Translations under genes and position numbers: made by a program
The notes under the pieces: generated by a model
Databases searched by the model: none
Told to the model about the DNA's origin: nothing
Seen by the model: only the letters and a program-made list of their open reading frames with translations
NCBI GenBank assembly: GCA_035523995.1
Contig: DATKPQ010000011.1
Span: 23,556 to 87,555, forward strand
DNA from: JASHVB01 sp035523995
GTDB taxonomy: Bacteria; Pseudomonadota; Alphaproteobacteria; Acetobacterales; Acetobacteraceae
Direction of reading: 5' to 3'
DNA length: 64,000 nt
In this document: one piece after another, positions 7,452-16,141 of the stretch
How positions within the stretch are numbered: position 1 is the first letter of the stretch
How the letters are laid out: every line of letters starts with the position of its first letter

Positions 7452-9806
7452 TCATTGCTGCAAGTCCCGCTGGATCTTCTGAATAATCTTCGCATTCGGA
7501 TCTGCCGAACCCGATGATGGCAGATGGTTCAATTGTTGTGGCACCGCCGCGGCGTTGATCAGTTGCTCGCGCATGTCTTCGGTTAGCGCCCGTGCGTCGC
7601 GCTGGTCATGGATGACATGGGGTGTCAGCAGCATCAGCAATTCGGTACGCTGGCGCGTATTGTTCTGGTCGCCCGCCAGCGCGCCCAGGATGGGAACGTC
7701 CTTAAGCCATGGAATACCCTGGTTGCCGGTACTGGTGTTGTCGCTGATCAGCCCCGCCAGGCCGACCGTCTGGCCGTCCTGCACCACCACGCGCGAACTG
7801 ATGCTGCGATCGAAGAACGTCGGCGAGTTGATCCCCGGCGTGGTGAGAGTCGTGGAGACATCGCTCACCTCCTGCGAAATGTCCAACGTCACCAGCCCGC
7901 CACTGTTCACGCGCGGCGTCACATCCAGCACCACACCGGTCTGTTGGTAGTTGATCGAGTTGACCACTGGGGCATTGGCGGATTCCGTGCTCTGGGAGGT
8001 CTGGCTCAGATACGGAACGACGTTGCCCACCTGGAGGCGCGCGGGCTGGTTGTCCAGCACCAGCAATTCCGGCGAGGACAGCACCCGCACCGTCGTTACC
8101 GCTTGCAGCGCGTTCAGCGCGAACGGAGCACCGCCGGAACCGGTTCCGCCGATGAAGAACCCGGGAAAATTCAGGTTGAGCTGCGCCTGCGCCGGTGTCT
8201 GCACGTTTTGCTGCGATGCGAAGTTCAGGACGCCGTTGAGGCCGCCTGACCGGAAGAAGAACTGGGTGCCGTATTGGAGATTGTCGTTGAGCTGCACCTC
8301 GGCGATCACCGCGTCGATACGGACCTGCAGCGGCAGGATATCGATTTTGCGCAGCATCGCGTCGATCGTGTCGTTCTCCTGGCCGGTGCCGTAGATCAGC
8401 AGCGCATTGTTCTGCCGATCGGGAATGATGCGCAGCGTGTCTTCCGTGGCTTCGGCGGTCCCGCCGCCGCCGAGCGGCCCAGCCAACGGGGTCGCGGCGG
8501 TCGGCAGCGGGGCTCCCTGGGCCTGGGCCGCAGCCTGCGGTACCTGTGACAACGGTGAGGCGCCCGACGCGGCTCCGCCAACGCCGAACGGGCCGCCGCC
8601 GGTAATTCCGCTTTGGCCGAGCGTGCCCGACGCTCCGCTCTGGCCCAACACGCCGCCCGCCCCGCCGAAGGCCTGCATCCCGCTGCCTGCCCCCGTCTGG
8701 GCTCGCAACTGGCTTATCGGCTGCGCTGTCACGTTGTTCGGCGTAAAGGCCTGCTGCAGCACATACGCCACGTCCTCGGCCGCACTGTTCTGCAGGTAAT
8801 AGACGTGCCAGCTTCGGATCGTGCGGCGGCGCTCGCCTTGCACCAGGCTGTAGACTCGCCGTACCTGGTCGATCTCCCTCGGATTGCTCGCGATCACCAG
8901 CACAGCATTGACTCGCGTCATCGGCACGACGCGGAGCTGCCCTGCCAGCGCGCCTCCGGTCTGGCCACGGAAAGCGTCCTGTAAGGCGGACGCGAAGTCC
9001 TTCACACCGCCGTCATCCACGGGCAACAGCGCGTAGGACTGACCCGCCAGCACGTTCACGTCGAACGAACGGATCAGGCCGACCAGGCTGTCCCGCGCGT
9101 CAGGCGACCCACTGACCAACAATGTGTTGCTGGCGGGAACAACGGCGATCTTGCCTCCCTCGCCGACGAAGGGCTGCAACACTTTCGCCAGGTCCTCCGC
9201 GGCAACGAAATGCAGCGGCACCGCCAGGATGCCAGCAGTTCCCGCTTCAGCGGCAATCGCGGCAGCCTGCGCTGTTGGCACGACGCGATACAGCGAGCCT
9301 GCCTGCACCAACGCCGCGCCGTTCTCCGCGAGCAGCGACTGCAAAACCGACAGAAGCTGCGACCGTGCCAACGGCTGTTGCGTGCGCAGCGTGGCCGTCC
9401 CGTGCACGGCCGGGTCGATGGTGTAGTTAACCTTCAGGATGCTGCCGAGGATCTGCGCCACCACTTCCCGAATGTCGGTGTCCGCGAAGTCCAACGAGAT
9501 ATCGCCGCCGGCTGGGCCAGACCACGCTGGAGGCACGCCTTGAACCGCCGGCGTGCCATAGGAAACGAGCGGCGGATGCAAGGCCTGGGGCGAACCGACA
9601 TTGCCGTTGACACGGCGCGGCGCGGCCGAGAGTTGGGCTTCGGGAAACGGCTGAGGCAATGGCGTCACGATCAGCGGCCGTTGCGGAGTGCAACCGGCCA
9701 GAACACTCGCCACCAGCAGCGCCGCCGGCAAGGCGCGGCAGCGTGCGCGGCGAATCGCTGCCCCAGGGTTCGGCGGCGGACGCCAGGCGTTCATCATCGG
9801 CATCAT
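7452..9806 (-). CDS. gspD: Type II secretion secretin GspD
   Basis: A 784-residue outer-membrane secretin. The N-terminal signal with lipobox ALLVASVLAGC suggests a lipoprotein form. Then come N0 (GGDISLDFADTDIREVVAQI), ring-forming N1-N3 repeats, and a Gly/Ser-rich insertion (FGGAGGVLGQSGASGT...) in N3. The C-terminal secretin domain shows VPYLSQTSQSTES, VVLDVTPRVNSGGLVTLDIS, VQDGQTVGLAGLISDN and GIPWLKDVPILGALAG. It forms the exit channel of the T2SS. The start overlaps the gspC stop (ATGA). The frame stays open far upstream, but that part is a gspC shadow. Confidence 0.95.
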   Translation of the reverse strand: MMPMMNAWRPPPNPGAAIRRARCRALPAALLVASVLAGCTPQRPLIVTPLPQPFPEAQLSAAPRRVNGNVGSPQALHPPLVSYGTPAVQGVPPAWSGPAGGDISLDFADTDIREVVAQILGSILKVNYTIDPAVHGTATLRTQQPLARSQLLSVLQSLLAENGAALVQAGSLYRVVPTAQAAAIAAEAGTAGILAVPLHFVAAEDLAKVLQPFVGEGGKIAVVPASNTLLVSGSPDARDSLVGLIRSFDVNVLAGQSYALLPVDDGGVKDFASALQDAFRGQTGGALAGQLRVVPMTRVNAVLVIASNPREIDQVRRVYSLVQGERRRTIRSWHVYYLQNSAAEDVAYVLQQAFTPNNVTAQPISQLRAQTGAGSGMQAFGGAGGVLGQSGASGTLGQSGITGGGPFGVGGAASGASPLSQVPQAAAQAQGAPLPTAATPLAGPLGGGGTAEATEDTLRIIPDRQNNALLIYGTGQENDTIDAMLRKIDILPLQVRIDAVIAEVQLNDNLQYGTQFFFRSGGLNGVLNFASQQNVQTPAQAQLNLNFPGFFIGGTGSGGAPFALNALQAVTTVRVLSSPELLVLDNQPARLQVGNVVPYLSQTSQSTESANAPVVNSINYQQTGVVLDVTPRVNSGGLVTLDISQEVSDVSTTLTTPGINSPTFFDRSISSRVVVQDGQTVGLAGLISDNTSTGNQGIPWLKDVPILGALAGDQNNTRQRTELLMLLTPHVIHDQRDARALTEDMREQLINAAAVPQQLNHLPSSGSADPNAKIIQKIQRDLQQ

Positions 9807-10324
9807 CGTCGCGAAGATAATCCAATCTGTTGTCCCGCCGGGGCGGAACCGGTCGTCGACGCAGGCGATGACTCGAAACTTGGCTGCAGCGTCTTGGCGC
9901 CGTCCGGACCGCGGATTCTGACTGTACCGATGCTGATGGACTGAACAGTCCAGGCGTCGACCTTGCCGCCCTCGGTCACCACCAGCGGCTTGCCTCCCCC
10001 TGTCGCGAAAATGGCAGTGCGGCCGAACGGCCCGACCAGCACGCCGGTCAACCGCGGCAATCCTGGCGGCGCATCCCTGCCGCCCGTAATCGCCGTCGGC
10101 AACGGGGCTGCGCGCCGGTCGGGACTGAACAAAGGCCGTGCCAGGATCGTGCTTACCCATTCGGCGGTATGGTCCGGCGCCGCCGTTTGCAATGCCGTGA
10201 TTTGGATCGGGCGAAGTAGAACCCGCGCTGGCTGCCGCGCGGAAAACGCGCCGAACTCCCAGGCCACGGTCGCAGCAAGCAGGCAAGCCGCGACCGGCAG
10301 TGTGGCGATCGCCGGACGGATCAC
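9803..10324 (-). CDS. gspC: Type II secretion inner-membrane protein GspC
   Basis: A 173-residue bitopic protein: a short cytoplasmic start, one membrane helix (IATLPVAACLLAATVAWEF), then a periplasmic HR domain (EWVSTILARPLFSPDRR, LPRLTGVLVGPFGRTAIFAT, KVDAWTVQSISIGTVRI). It links the inner-membrane platform to the secretin. It is short for GspC, with no PDZ or coiled-coil tail, as in many alphaproteobacteria. The start is the GTG that overlaps the gspM stop (GTGA); its own stop overlaps the gspD start. Confidence 0.8.
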   Translation of the reverse strand: MIRPAIATLPVAACLLAATVAWEFGAFSARQPARVLLRPIQITALQTAAPDHTAEWVSTILARPLFSPDRRAAPLPTAITGGRDAPPGLPRLTGVLVGPFGRTAIFATGGGKPLVVTEGGKVDAWTVQSISIGTVRIRGPDGAKTLQPSFESSPASTTGSAPAGQQIGLSSRR

Positions 10325-10896
10325 GGCGGCTCCCCTGCGGAGGCAGACCGGAACGCGAGCAAGGTGAAACTCGCGATGATCGGGACTGCCGCTGCGTGGT
10401 TCGGCTCCGGTTGCGCGTGCAGCACCAGATCGTCGATCAGCATGCGCGGTCGCCCTCGGCTGGCGGCTCGGAGGAATTCGATCAGCACGGGCCAAGGCGC
10501 CGTCGCCGCGACGCGTAGCCCGATCCGCCGGTACGCACCCTGTGCTTCGGCGGGCAACGTCTCCATGCTGGCCAGGCTGATGCCCGCGGCAACCGCCATG
10601 GCCTGCACGTTGCTCTGCATCGCCGCCGCGGCCATCGCATCAGTACCGCCGGGCAACACTGTCATGGTGGCGGGGCGAACGCCAGTGACGCGATCACGCT
10701 CCAACTCCGGCAGGGTCGCAGCAGCCTCTTGCATGTGCTGCAACAGCACACGGCGCTGCGCCAGTTCCTCGCTCCCCTCGTGGTACAAGGCGATCAGCGG
10801 CGCGGCCACCGCGAACCATGCGGCGCACACCACGCTCAGCGTCAGCGCCGCTGCGAGGAGCCGGCCACGAAGGCCTTCAGGCAGTGTCATGTCCAT
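10321..10896 (-). CDS. gspM: Type II secretion protein GspM
   Basis: A 191-residue protein with one N-terminal membrane helix (LLAAALTLSVVCAAWFAVAAPL), a coiled-coil (YHEGSEELAQRRVLLQHMQE) and a periplasmic ferredoxin-like domain ending PWPVLIEFLRAASRGRPRML. This is the GspM/PilO-like arrangement (T2SSM_II type). It partners GspL in the inner-membrane assembly platform. It starts four bases after the gspL stop and overlaps gspC by four bases, in a tightly packed F-L-M-C-D unit. Confidence 0.82.
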   Translation of the reverse strand: MDMTLPEGLRGRLLAAALTLSVVCAAWFAVAAPLIALYHEGSEELAQRRVLLQHMQEAAATLPELERDRVTGVRPATMTVLPGGTDAMAAAAMQSNVQAMAVAAGISLASMETLPAEAQGAYRRIGLRVAATAPWPVLIEFLRAASRGRPRMLIDDLVLHAQPEPNHAAAVPIIASFTLLAFRSASAGEPP

Positions 10897-10900
10897 CGCG

Positions 10901-11920
10901 CTAGGGGGCCAGTTCGGCGTGGATCACGAATTCCTCTGCGTGGCCATCCTGGGTGCGGGTGACCGGAGCAGCGAAGGCGGGATTGCGGAACGCCGGGTCG
11001 GCTGACAACGCAAGGATCAACCGCGCCGCCGCAGGCGATTGGCCGCTCAGGCCAAGCTTGCCGCCGTGCAGGGTAAGCTCGGTCAGGTAAGAGTCGTCCG
11101 GCACGATGTCGGTGACCGCCGCCAGCACCTGCAACGCGTCTCCCACATGCGATTGCTCTGCCGTCAGCGCATCGGCATTGACCACCTTGGCAGCGATGCG
11201 CTGGCGCAATGCCTCCACCCGGTCGACTTTCGGGGCAAGCGCGGCAATCGCACGTTCGGTTGCGGCGCGGGACAGTGCCTGTGTGATGAAGGGGGTGACG
11301 ACAGCGGCGATCGCGAGCGCGGCGACCACGCCGGTCATGGCCCGGATGCTCTTGCGCCCTCCGCGTTCCCGGCGCGATGCGGCAAGGGCAATGCGGCGGA
11401 GCGTTCCATCGGCGGCGCTCGCTTCGACCCAGGTTGGCGCCACGCCGGCGCGCCGCAACAAGTCCAGGCAAGGCTGCAGCGCACGACGCGGCACCAGCGA
11501 CAGCCGCACACGCAGTTGGCGTTGCGCCACGTCACGTTTCACCACCGCGGCGTGCCAGACGACGTCTGACGCCCCGAACGGCGTCAGCCGGTCCATTTCA
11601 TAGCCAATGACCCGGTTGAGGTCGCGCTCTGCCGCGAGCGGCAGGTCTACCGGGCGTTCCAACAGCGTCCCTGGTTCCGCGCGAATTATGATATGGCGCG
11701 GCCGGCGGCGAGTTTCCGCAATGGCGGACACGAGGCCGCCGCTATCGGGATGGTACTCGCCAAGCGGCGTCTCGCGTGCGCCATGTCGTGACGACACCGT
11801 CACGTGCCGGCTGCCGATTGTGACGACCAAGGCGGCCATGCGATCGCCGTTTGGTAGCAGGCGTTGCGGCACGAATGTCCGCATCTGCCTCGCCCACCAC
11901 AACACGATCTCACGCAGCAT
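10901..11920 (-). CDS. gspL: Type II secretion protein GspL (PilM/PilN-like)
   Basis: A 339-residue protein with a cytoplasmic actin-like half (ERDLNRVIGYEMDRLTPFGA, a typical GspL/PilM motif that contacts GspE) and a single membrane helix (AMTGVVAALAIAAVVTPFIT). Its periplasmic PilN-like domain has the DIVPDDSYLTELTLHGGKLG stretch. It recruits the secretion ATPase to the membrane platform. The start ATG at 11920 is the first in frame. It lies 119 bp downstream of gspF, the largest spacing in the unit, so a secondary promoter is possible there. Confidence 0.83.
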   Translation of the reverse strand: MLREIVLWWARQMRTFVPQRLLPNGDRMAALVVTIGSRHVTVSSRHGARETPLGEYHPDSGGLVSAIAETRRRPRHIIIRAEPGTLLERPVDLPLAAERDLNRVIGYEMDRLTPFGASDVVWHAAVVKRDVAQRQLRVRLSLVPRRALQPCLDLLRRAGVAPTWVEASAADGTLRRIALAASRRERGGRKSIRAMTGVVAALAIAAVVTPFITQALSRAATERAIAALAPKVDRVEALRQRIAAKVVNADALTAEQSHVGDALQVLAAVTDIVPDDSYLTELTLHGGKLGLSGQSPAAARLILALSADPAFRNPAFAAPVTRTQDGHAEEFVIHAELAP

Positions 11921-12039
11921 GTCCCGGTCTCAACTCACCTGTAATGGCTGGCGCTTGGCATGCTCGCGCGGCAGCCGTCAGCCGCCGCCGCGACTTGAAC
12001 GTCATAAAGCTTCATCGTCTAACTTGCAAAACTGCCGCG

Positions 12040-13275
12040 TTACCCGCCGCCTGCCGCCGCAATGTCGTTGAGGCTCAGCATCGCGCTCAGCAACGAGGTG
12101 ACGATGCCGGCAACCGCAGCGCCCATCAGGATGGTGATGGCAGGCACCATGAGCGAAACCAGGCGCTGAATCACAACGCGGGAGCGCTCCTCGTGGATCT
12201 CGGCTGCATGCAACGCCATCTGGCCCAACCGCGCGGTCTCTTCTCCGAGCCGCAGCAGATGGATGGTGCGCACGGGCAGCACCGAAGCCTCGGCCAGCGG
12301 CTGCGACAGGCTGCCGCCGCCACGCGCGCTGCGGCTGGCATTGTCGAGCGCCGCAACTGCGGCGAGATTGCCCAGCGTGCCGCTGGTGATCTCCAGTGCA
12401 CCAATCAGCGGCACACCGTTCACCAGCAACGTGCCAAGCGCGCGGGTCAAACGAGCCGCCAGCAGCTCTCGTTGCAACGGCCCCACGACGGGAATGCGCA
12501 GCAGCAGACGGTCAACGACAAGGCGGGGTCCCGGGCGGCGCAGTGCCGCCGCGACGACCAGACCCAGCATCAAAAATGCCAGCAACAGCAGGACACCCCA
12601 GTTCGCGACGAAGGCGCCCATGTCGACAAGGAATTGAGTGGAGTCCGGCAATTTCGCGCCGTTTTGCTCAAACAATGGAACAAATTCGGGCAGCACCTGC
12701 GTCAACAGCAGCGCGATCGCGCCGACCGAGGCAACCCCGAGCAAGCACGGATAGATCAGCGCAGACGTAACCGTCGCTACAGTCCGCCGCTGTTGCTCCA
12801 GCAACTCGGCAACGCGGGCAAGAGCTTCGGCCAAACGGCCGCTCGCTTCACCGGCGCGCACCATGCCGACGTAAAGTCGGGAGAAGCTACTTTGCTCGCG
12901 CGAGAGTGCGGCAGAAAGCGGCGAACCGTCCCGCACCGCGTTATGCAGCCGCGAAACGACGCGCTGAACGCGCGGGCTGGGTATGCTGTCCAACAGGTAT
13001 CGTAGAGCGTGATCAAGATCCTGGCCGGCGGCGAGCATAGTCGCGAGTTCACGCGTCAAATCGGCGACCTGCTGCGCCGACAGCCCGCGGCGCGGCAGCA
13101 ACTCCGCATGCAGCAGCGGCCCAAGCAAGCCTCTCTGCGTCAGCGGGTCGGCTCGTAGCGGCAGACTGCCTTGGCGCTGCAGCAATGCCACGACCTCAGC
13201 TTCGCTCCCGGCCTCCAGCACACCGCGGTGCAGTTCACCTCCTGCGCCTACCGCGGTGTAGCGGAATTGCGGCAT
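12040..13275 (-). CDS. gspF: Type II secretion inner-membrane protein GspF
   Basis: A 411-residue polytopic platform protein. MPQFRYTAVGAGGELHRGVL is the family's N-terminus. Two T2SSF repeats follow, each with a DxxxALR/L-type helix and membrane segments (for example SALIYPCLLGVASVGAIALLLT and WGVLLLLAFLMLGLVVAAAL), with the last helix ending AAVAGIVTSLLSAMLSLND. It is the first gene of the minus-strand F-L-M-C-D unit, and its upstream region, shared with the prepilin peptidase gene, contains nine 16-bp repeats. Confidence 0.93.
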   Translation of the reverse strand: MPQFRYTAVGAGGELHRGVLEAGSEAEVVALLQRQGSLPLRADPLTQRGLLGPLLHAELLPRRGLSAQQVADLTRELATMLAAGQDLDHALRYLLDSIPSPRVQRVVSRLHNAVRDGSPLSAALSREQSSFSRLYVGMVRAGEASGRLAEALARVAELLEQQRRTVATVTSALIYPCLLGVASVGAIALLLTQVLPEFVPLFEQNGAKLPDSTQFLVDMGAFVANWGVLLLLAFLMLGLVVAAALRRPGPRLVVDRLLLRIPVVGPLQRELLAARLTRALGTLLVNGVPLIGALEITSGTLGNLAAVAALDNASRSARGGGSLSQPLAEASVLPVRTIHLLRLGEETARLGQMALHAAEIHEERSRVVIQRLVSLMVPAITILMGAAVAGIVTSLLSAMLSLNDIAAAGGG

Positions 13276-13363
13276 CGTCAGGCACTGCGGCGCCGGCAGC
13301 GCCGCTCGAAAGAGTGGAGCGGATACATAGACCAGATTGTACTTGTTGCGTCCCGCTGCGCAA

Positions 13364-13507
13364 GTGACAGACTGGCGACGTGACAGACTGGCGACGTGAC
13401 AGACTGGCGGCGTGACAGACTGGCGACGTGACAGACTGGCGGCGTGACAGACTGGCGACGTGACAGACTGGCGGCGTGACAGACTGGCGGCGTGACAGAC
13501 TGGCGAC
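13364..13507. repeat. Nine tandem copies of a 16-bp unit
   Basis: The unit is GTGACAGACTGGCGAC or GTGACAGACTGGCGGC; only position 15 varies (A, A, G, A, G, A, G, G, A in order). The array lies between the divergent starts of gspF (13275) and the prepilin peptidase gene (13685), in a 409-bp gap that shows nothing else recognisable. There are no spacers, so it is not CRISPR. It could be a set of regulator sites or a variable-number tandem repeat. Confidence 0.95.
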
Positions 13508-13684
13508 GGCGTGGCGCACCATGACGCCTGTTCCTGGGACCGCGCATCATTGGAGTTGCACTCGCGCGATAGATTGCTTCACAAGAATCCGGATGGCAGT
13601 GGACTTGAAGCGGATGAAAGCGACACGCCGCCGCTCCAGTGATAAAGTGACGTGGTCGCCGATGCCGCCCAGCGGAGACAGTCG

Positions 13685-14440
13685 ATGCCGCCATCCGGTG
13701 TGCTGATCTGGACGCCTCTGCTGGCGGCCCCGTTCGTCGGCAGCTCGCTTGCCGTTGTGATCAAACAACAGTGTGCGCACGGTTCGTTCGCAACCTTCGT
13801 CTGTCCAACATGCGGCACATCAGTCCGGTTGCTCGACTTCCTGCCATTCTCTGGCCTTTCCGCGGCGCGCCCGCGTTGCACTCATTGCCCCGGTGCGAGC
13901 GGCTGGTTCCAGCCTGCGGTCGCATTGGCCACATCCACGGTCGCGGTGATCGGCATCCTCGCCGCCCGAACGCCGCCGTCGGCATGGATCAACTGCGCCT
14001 TGGGATGGGCCCTGCTGACGCTGGCGTGGATCGATGCTTCCTGCTTCGTATTGCCAGATCTGCTGACGCTGCCTTTGGTGCTGGCCGGATTGGGTGTGAC
14101 GCTCGCAACCGTGCCTGATGCCGCGTTCTGGCACGCGCTCGGCGCGGCGGCCGGCTATCTCGCATTGCGGAGTATCGCTCTGGCGTATCGCGCGTTGCGG
14201 AGGCGCGAAGGACTGGGTGGAGGCGATGCCAAATTGCTCTCGGCCGCCGGCGCCTGGCTGGGCATCGCGGCCTTGCCGTCGCTCGTCATGACCGCCGCAA
14301 CAACAGCACTCGCCTGCGCCTGCCTTGCCGCCATCGCCGGCCGCTCGATTCGGGCAACAACGGCGGTGCCGTTCGGTCCGTTTCTCGCCGCTGCTTTCTG
14401 GTTGCTTTGGCTATATGGACGGGCATGGCACCTGACATGA
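13685..14440 (+). CDS. gspO: Prepilin peptidase (A24 family, GspO/PilD)
   Basis: A 251-residue multi-pass membrane aspartic peptidase that removes leaders of the pseudopilins. The two catalytic Asp are in TLAWIDASCFVLPDLLTLPL and in the GGGDAKLLSAAGAWLG loop. The N-terminal cytoplasmic loop keeps two CxxC pairs (CPTCG, CTHC), but the methyltransferase part is shorter than in classic PilD, so N-methylation is uncertain. The start at 13685 is preceded by GCGGAGACA; the in-frame ATG at 13652 has no such site. The stop overlaps the gspH start (ATGA). Confidence 0.9.
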   Translation: MPPSGVLIWTPLLAAPFVGSSLAVVIKQQCAHGSFATFVCPTCGTSVRLLDFLPFSGLSAARPRCTHCPGASGWFQPAVALATSTVAVIGILAARTPPSAWINCALGWALLTLAWIDASCFVLPDLLTLPLVLAGLGVTLATVPDAAFWHALGAAAGYLALRSIALAYRALRRREGLGGGDAKLLSAAGAWLGIAALPSLVMTAATTALACACLAAIAGRSIRATTAVPFGPFLAAAFWLLWLYGRAWHLT

Positions 14441-14847
14441 GCGATCGCCGTCAGAACGGCTTCAGTCTGCTCGAAATGATCGTGGTCCTGGCGATCCTGG
14501 GACTGGCGCTGGGACTTGTCCTCACGCGCGGCCCGATGCACAGCCCGCGGCTGGACGTGCAGGTAGCAGCACGCGATCTGGCCGGCGCGTTGCGTGTGGC
14601 TCGTGGACGCGCCATTGCCGAGAACCGCCCTGTCGCCGTGGCGTTTGCAGGCAATCTCTATCGAATCGACGGTTCAGCGGTACAGCAGGTCCCCAGGGAC
14701 GTGACGTTGACGGGCAGTGCGGCAATCCGCTTTACGCCCGATGGCAGTTCATCCGGCGGAATCGTTATGGTGGCCGCTGCCGCATTGCGAACGGCGGTCC
14801 TGGTGGATTGGCTCACCGGCCGCGTACATATGCGGCAGGAGCCGTGA
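14437..14847 (+). CDS. gspH: Type II secretion minor pseudopilin GspH
   Basis: A 136-residue prepilin. The leader MSDRRQNG is followed by FSLLEMIVVLAILGLALGLV with Glu5, then ARDLAGALRVARGRAIAENR, which is typical of GspH/FimT. The body is short and ends HMRQEP. The ATG overlaps the prepilin peptidase stop, so the two genes are translationally coupled and are likely expressed together from the repeat-bearing divergent region. The 3' end including the stop codon is duplicated in a 20-bp tandem repeat. Confidence 0.88.
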   Translation: MSDRRQNGFSLLEMIVVLAILGLALGLVLTRGPMHSPRLDVQVAARDLAGALRVARGRAIAENRPVAVAFAGNLYRIDGSAVQQVPRDVTLTGSAAIRFTPDGSSSGGIVMVAAAALRTAVLVDWLTGRVHMRQEP

Positions 14848-14876
14848 TCGCAGCGGAGGAGCCGTGATCGCAGCGG
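14837..14876. repeat. 20-bp perfect tandem duplication at the gspH stop
   Basis: AGGAGCCGTGATCGCAGCGG occurs twice in direct succession (14837-14856, 14857-14876). The gspH stop codon TGA (14845-14847) lies in the first copy, so the duplication leaves the protein unchanged. Confidence 0.9.
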
Positions 14877-15011
14877 GTTGGCCCAACGCGGCGACGGATC
14901 GGCGCCGCGTTCCTGTCACGGTGCACGAAGCCGTTCCCGGCGAAGGCCGGCGGCGCGTCATCCAAGGCTCCGAAATCGGCAAACGACGCCTGCCGTAGAT
15001 GGCAGGGCGCT

Positions 15012-15968
15012 CTATTTACACGCAGCCCTTTGGCCCACCGTCACGGCAGCCTGCCTCAGCTCCGGCGTGGCATGGGGGAACTCCGTGTGCAATTTGGTCA
15101 GCGTGTCGCACGCAGCGCGCTTCTCGTTGATCGACGCCAGCGAGTACGCCAACCCGATCAGTGCCTCCGGCGCGTGTGTACCCCTGCGATTGCGGTTGTA
15201 GGTGTCGTCGTAAGCAATTGCCGCCTGCGGGAACTTGCGTTGGCCTGCCAACGCCTCGGCCAGCAGGTATTGTGCGTCATAGGCCCGTGCGGATGTCCTG
15301 AACTTGGCAAGCACTTCACGGGCCGCCGCCTCGGCCGCCGGGTAATCGCGGCGGTCCAGGGCGAGTTCGCCATCACGTAGCGCCAACTCTGGCGTGTGCG
15401 GCACGGGCTGTGCGGCAGTCGGCTGGTTGGCCTGCGCCCGGGTCGCACCCAACGGGGCAGGGGGGGGACTCAGCCTCTGGTCAGGCAGCGTCATTGGGGG
15501 CTGTGCGGGGGCGCCCGGCACGGGACCCGTTGCCGCCTCGGGTCCTGCCGCAGGCGGCGCCTCGCCCTGTGCGCCGGCTCCACTCTGGCCGCCGTTTTGG
15601 ACCTGGAACGCCAGGTCGCCGATGCGTTTGTTCAGGTCGGCGTTCTGCTGATTCACCTGGTTCTGCAGGTCATCGATCCGGCCGCGCAGGTCGCGCACCT
15701 GGCCCTCCAGCGACTGCACCTGAGTCAGCAACTCGGGCACCAGGTCGTTTCCACCACCCCCGGATGCAGGCTGCTGCGGATAGCCCGACTGGCCGAGATA
15801 CGAACCGCCATTGCCCTGATTCACCTGTTGCTGCAACGCCTGCACCTGCTGTTGCAACTGGTAGATCTGGTTGCGCAGCTCGATCTCGTCGCGGTTCTGG
15901 GCCGCCGCCGGCCAGCTTGTCAGCAACAGGCCGGCCAGGGCCAGGGTCCAGATCGGCAGCCACCGCAT
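15012..15968 (-). CDS. cpoB: Tol-Pal system protein CpoB (YbgF)
   Basis: A 318-residue periplasmic protein. Signal peptide MRWLPIWTLALAGLLLTSWPAAA; a Gln-rich trimerising coiled-coil (RNQIYQLQQQVQALQQQVNQ) and a second one after a Gly/Pro linker; a long Pro/Ala-rich linker; then C-terminal TPR repeats (AYDAQYLLAEALAGQRKFPQ, APEALIGLAYSLASINEKRA) ending in a paired-Cys segment. CpoB coordinates peptidoglycan synthesis with outer-membrane constriction. The start follows GGGAGGTGCGC. It lies downstream of pal, separated by a strong hairpin. Confidence 0.92.
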   Translation of the reverse strand: MRWLPIWTLALAGLLLTSWPAAAQNRDEIELRNQIYQLQQQVQALQQQVNQGNGGSYLGQSGYPQQPASGGGGNDLVPELLTQVQSLEGQVRDLRGRIDDLQNQVNQQNADLNKRIGDLAFQVQNGGQSGAGAQGEAPPAAGPEAATGPVPGAPAQPPMTLPDQRLSPPPAPLGATRAQANQPTAAQPVPHTPELALRDGELALDRRDYPAAEAAAREVLAKFRTSARAYDAQYLLAEALAGQRKFPQAAIAYDDTYNRNRRGTHAPEALIGLAYSLASINEKRAACDTLTKLHTEFPHATPELRQAAVTVGQRAACK

Positions 15969-16017
15969 GCGCACCTCCCTCGACAAGGCCCGCAAGCACG
16001 AGCCCATACAAACGCCA

Positions 16018-16043
16018 AACCGGCGGCCCTGGGGCCGCCGGTT
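16018..16043 (-). terminator. 11-bp hairpin between pal and cpoB
   Basis: AACCGGCGGCC-CTGG-GGCCGCCGGTT is a perfect stem between the pal stop (16142) and the cpoB start (15968). The strand following it in the direction of pal transcription reads GTTTGGCGTTTG, moderately T-rich. It probably attenuates read-through into cpoB. Confidence 0.6.
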
Positions 16044-16141
16044 CCAGCATGACAGGAACTCCGGCTTCTCTGTAGCCCGGGTGCGGCCAGAAAATGGTTA
16101 CGCCCCAGACCGCGAGCGCCGGTCTGCGCCCGGTGCGCCGC

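Noticed and set aside
13364..13507. Possible CRISPR array
   Set aside because: The 16-bp units follow each other directly with no spacers, and no cas genes are present.
5796..14847. Type IV pilus or competence system
   Set aside because: The secretin with N0-N3, GspC HR domain, GspL/M pair and GspG body define a T2SS; there is no PilT, PilQ-type AMIN domain or PilC-specific set.
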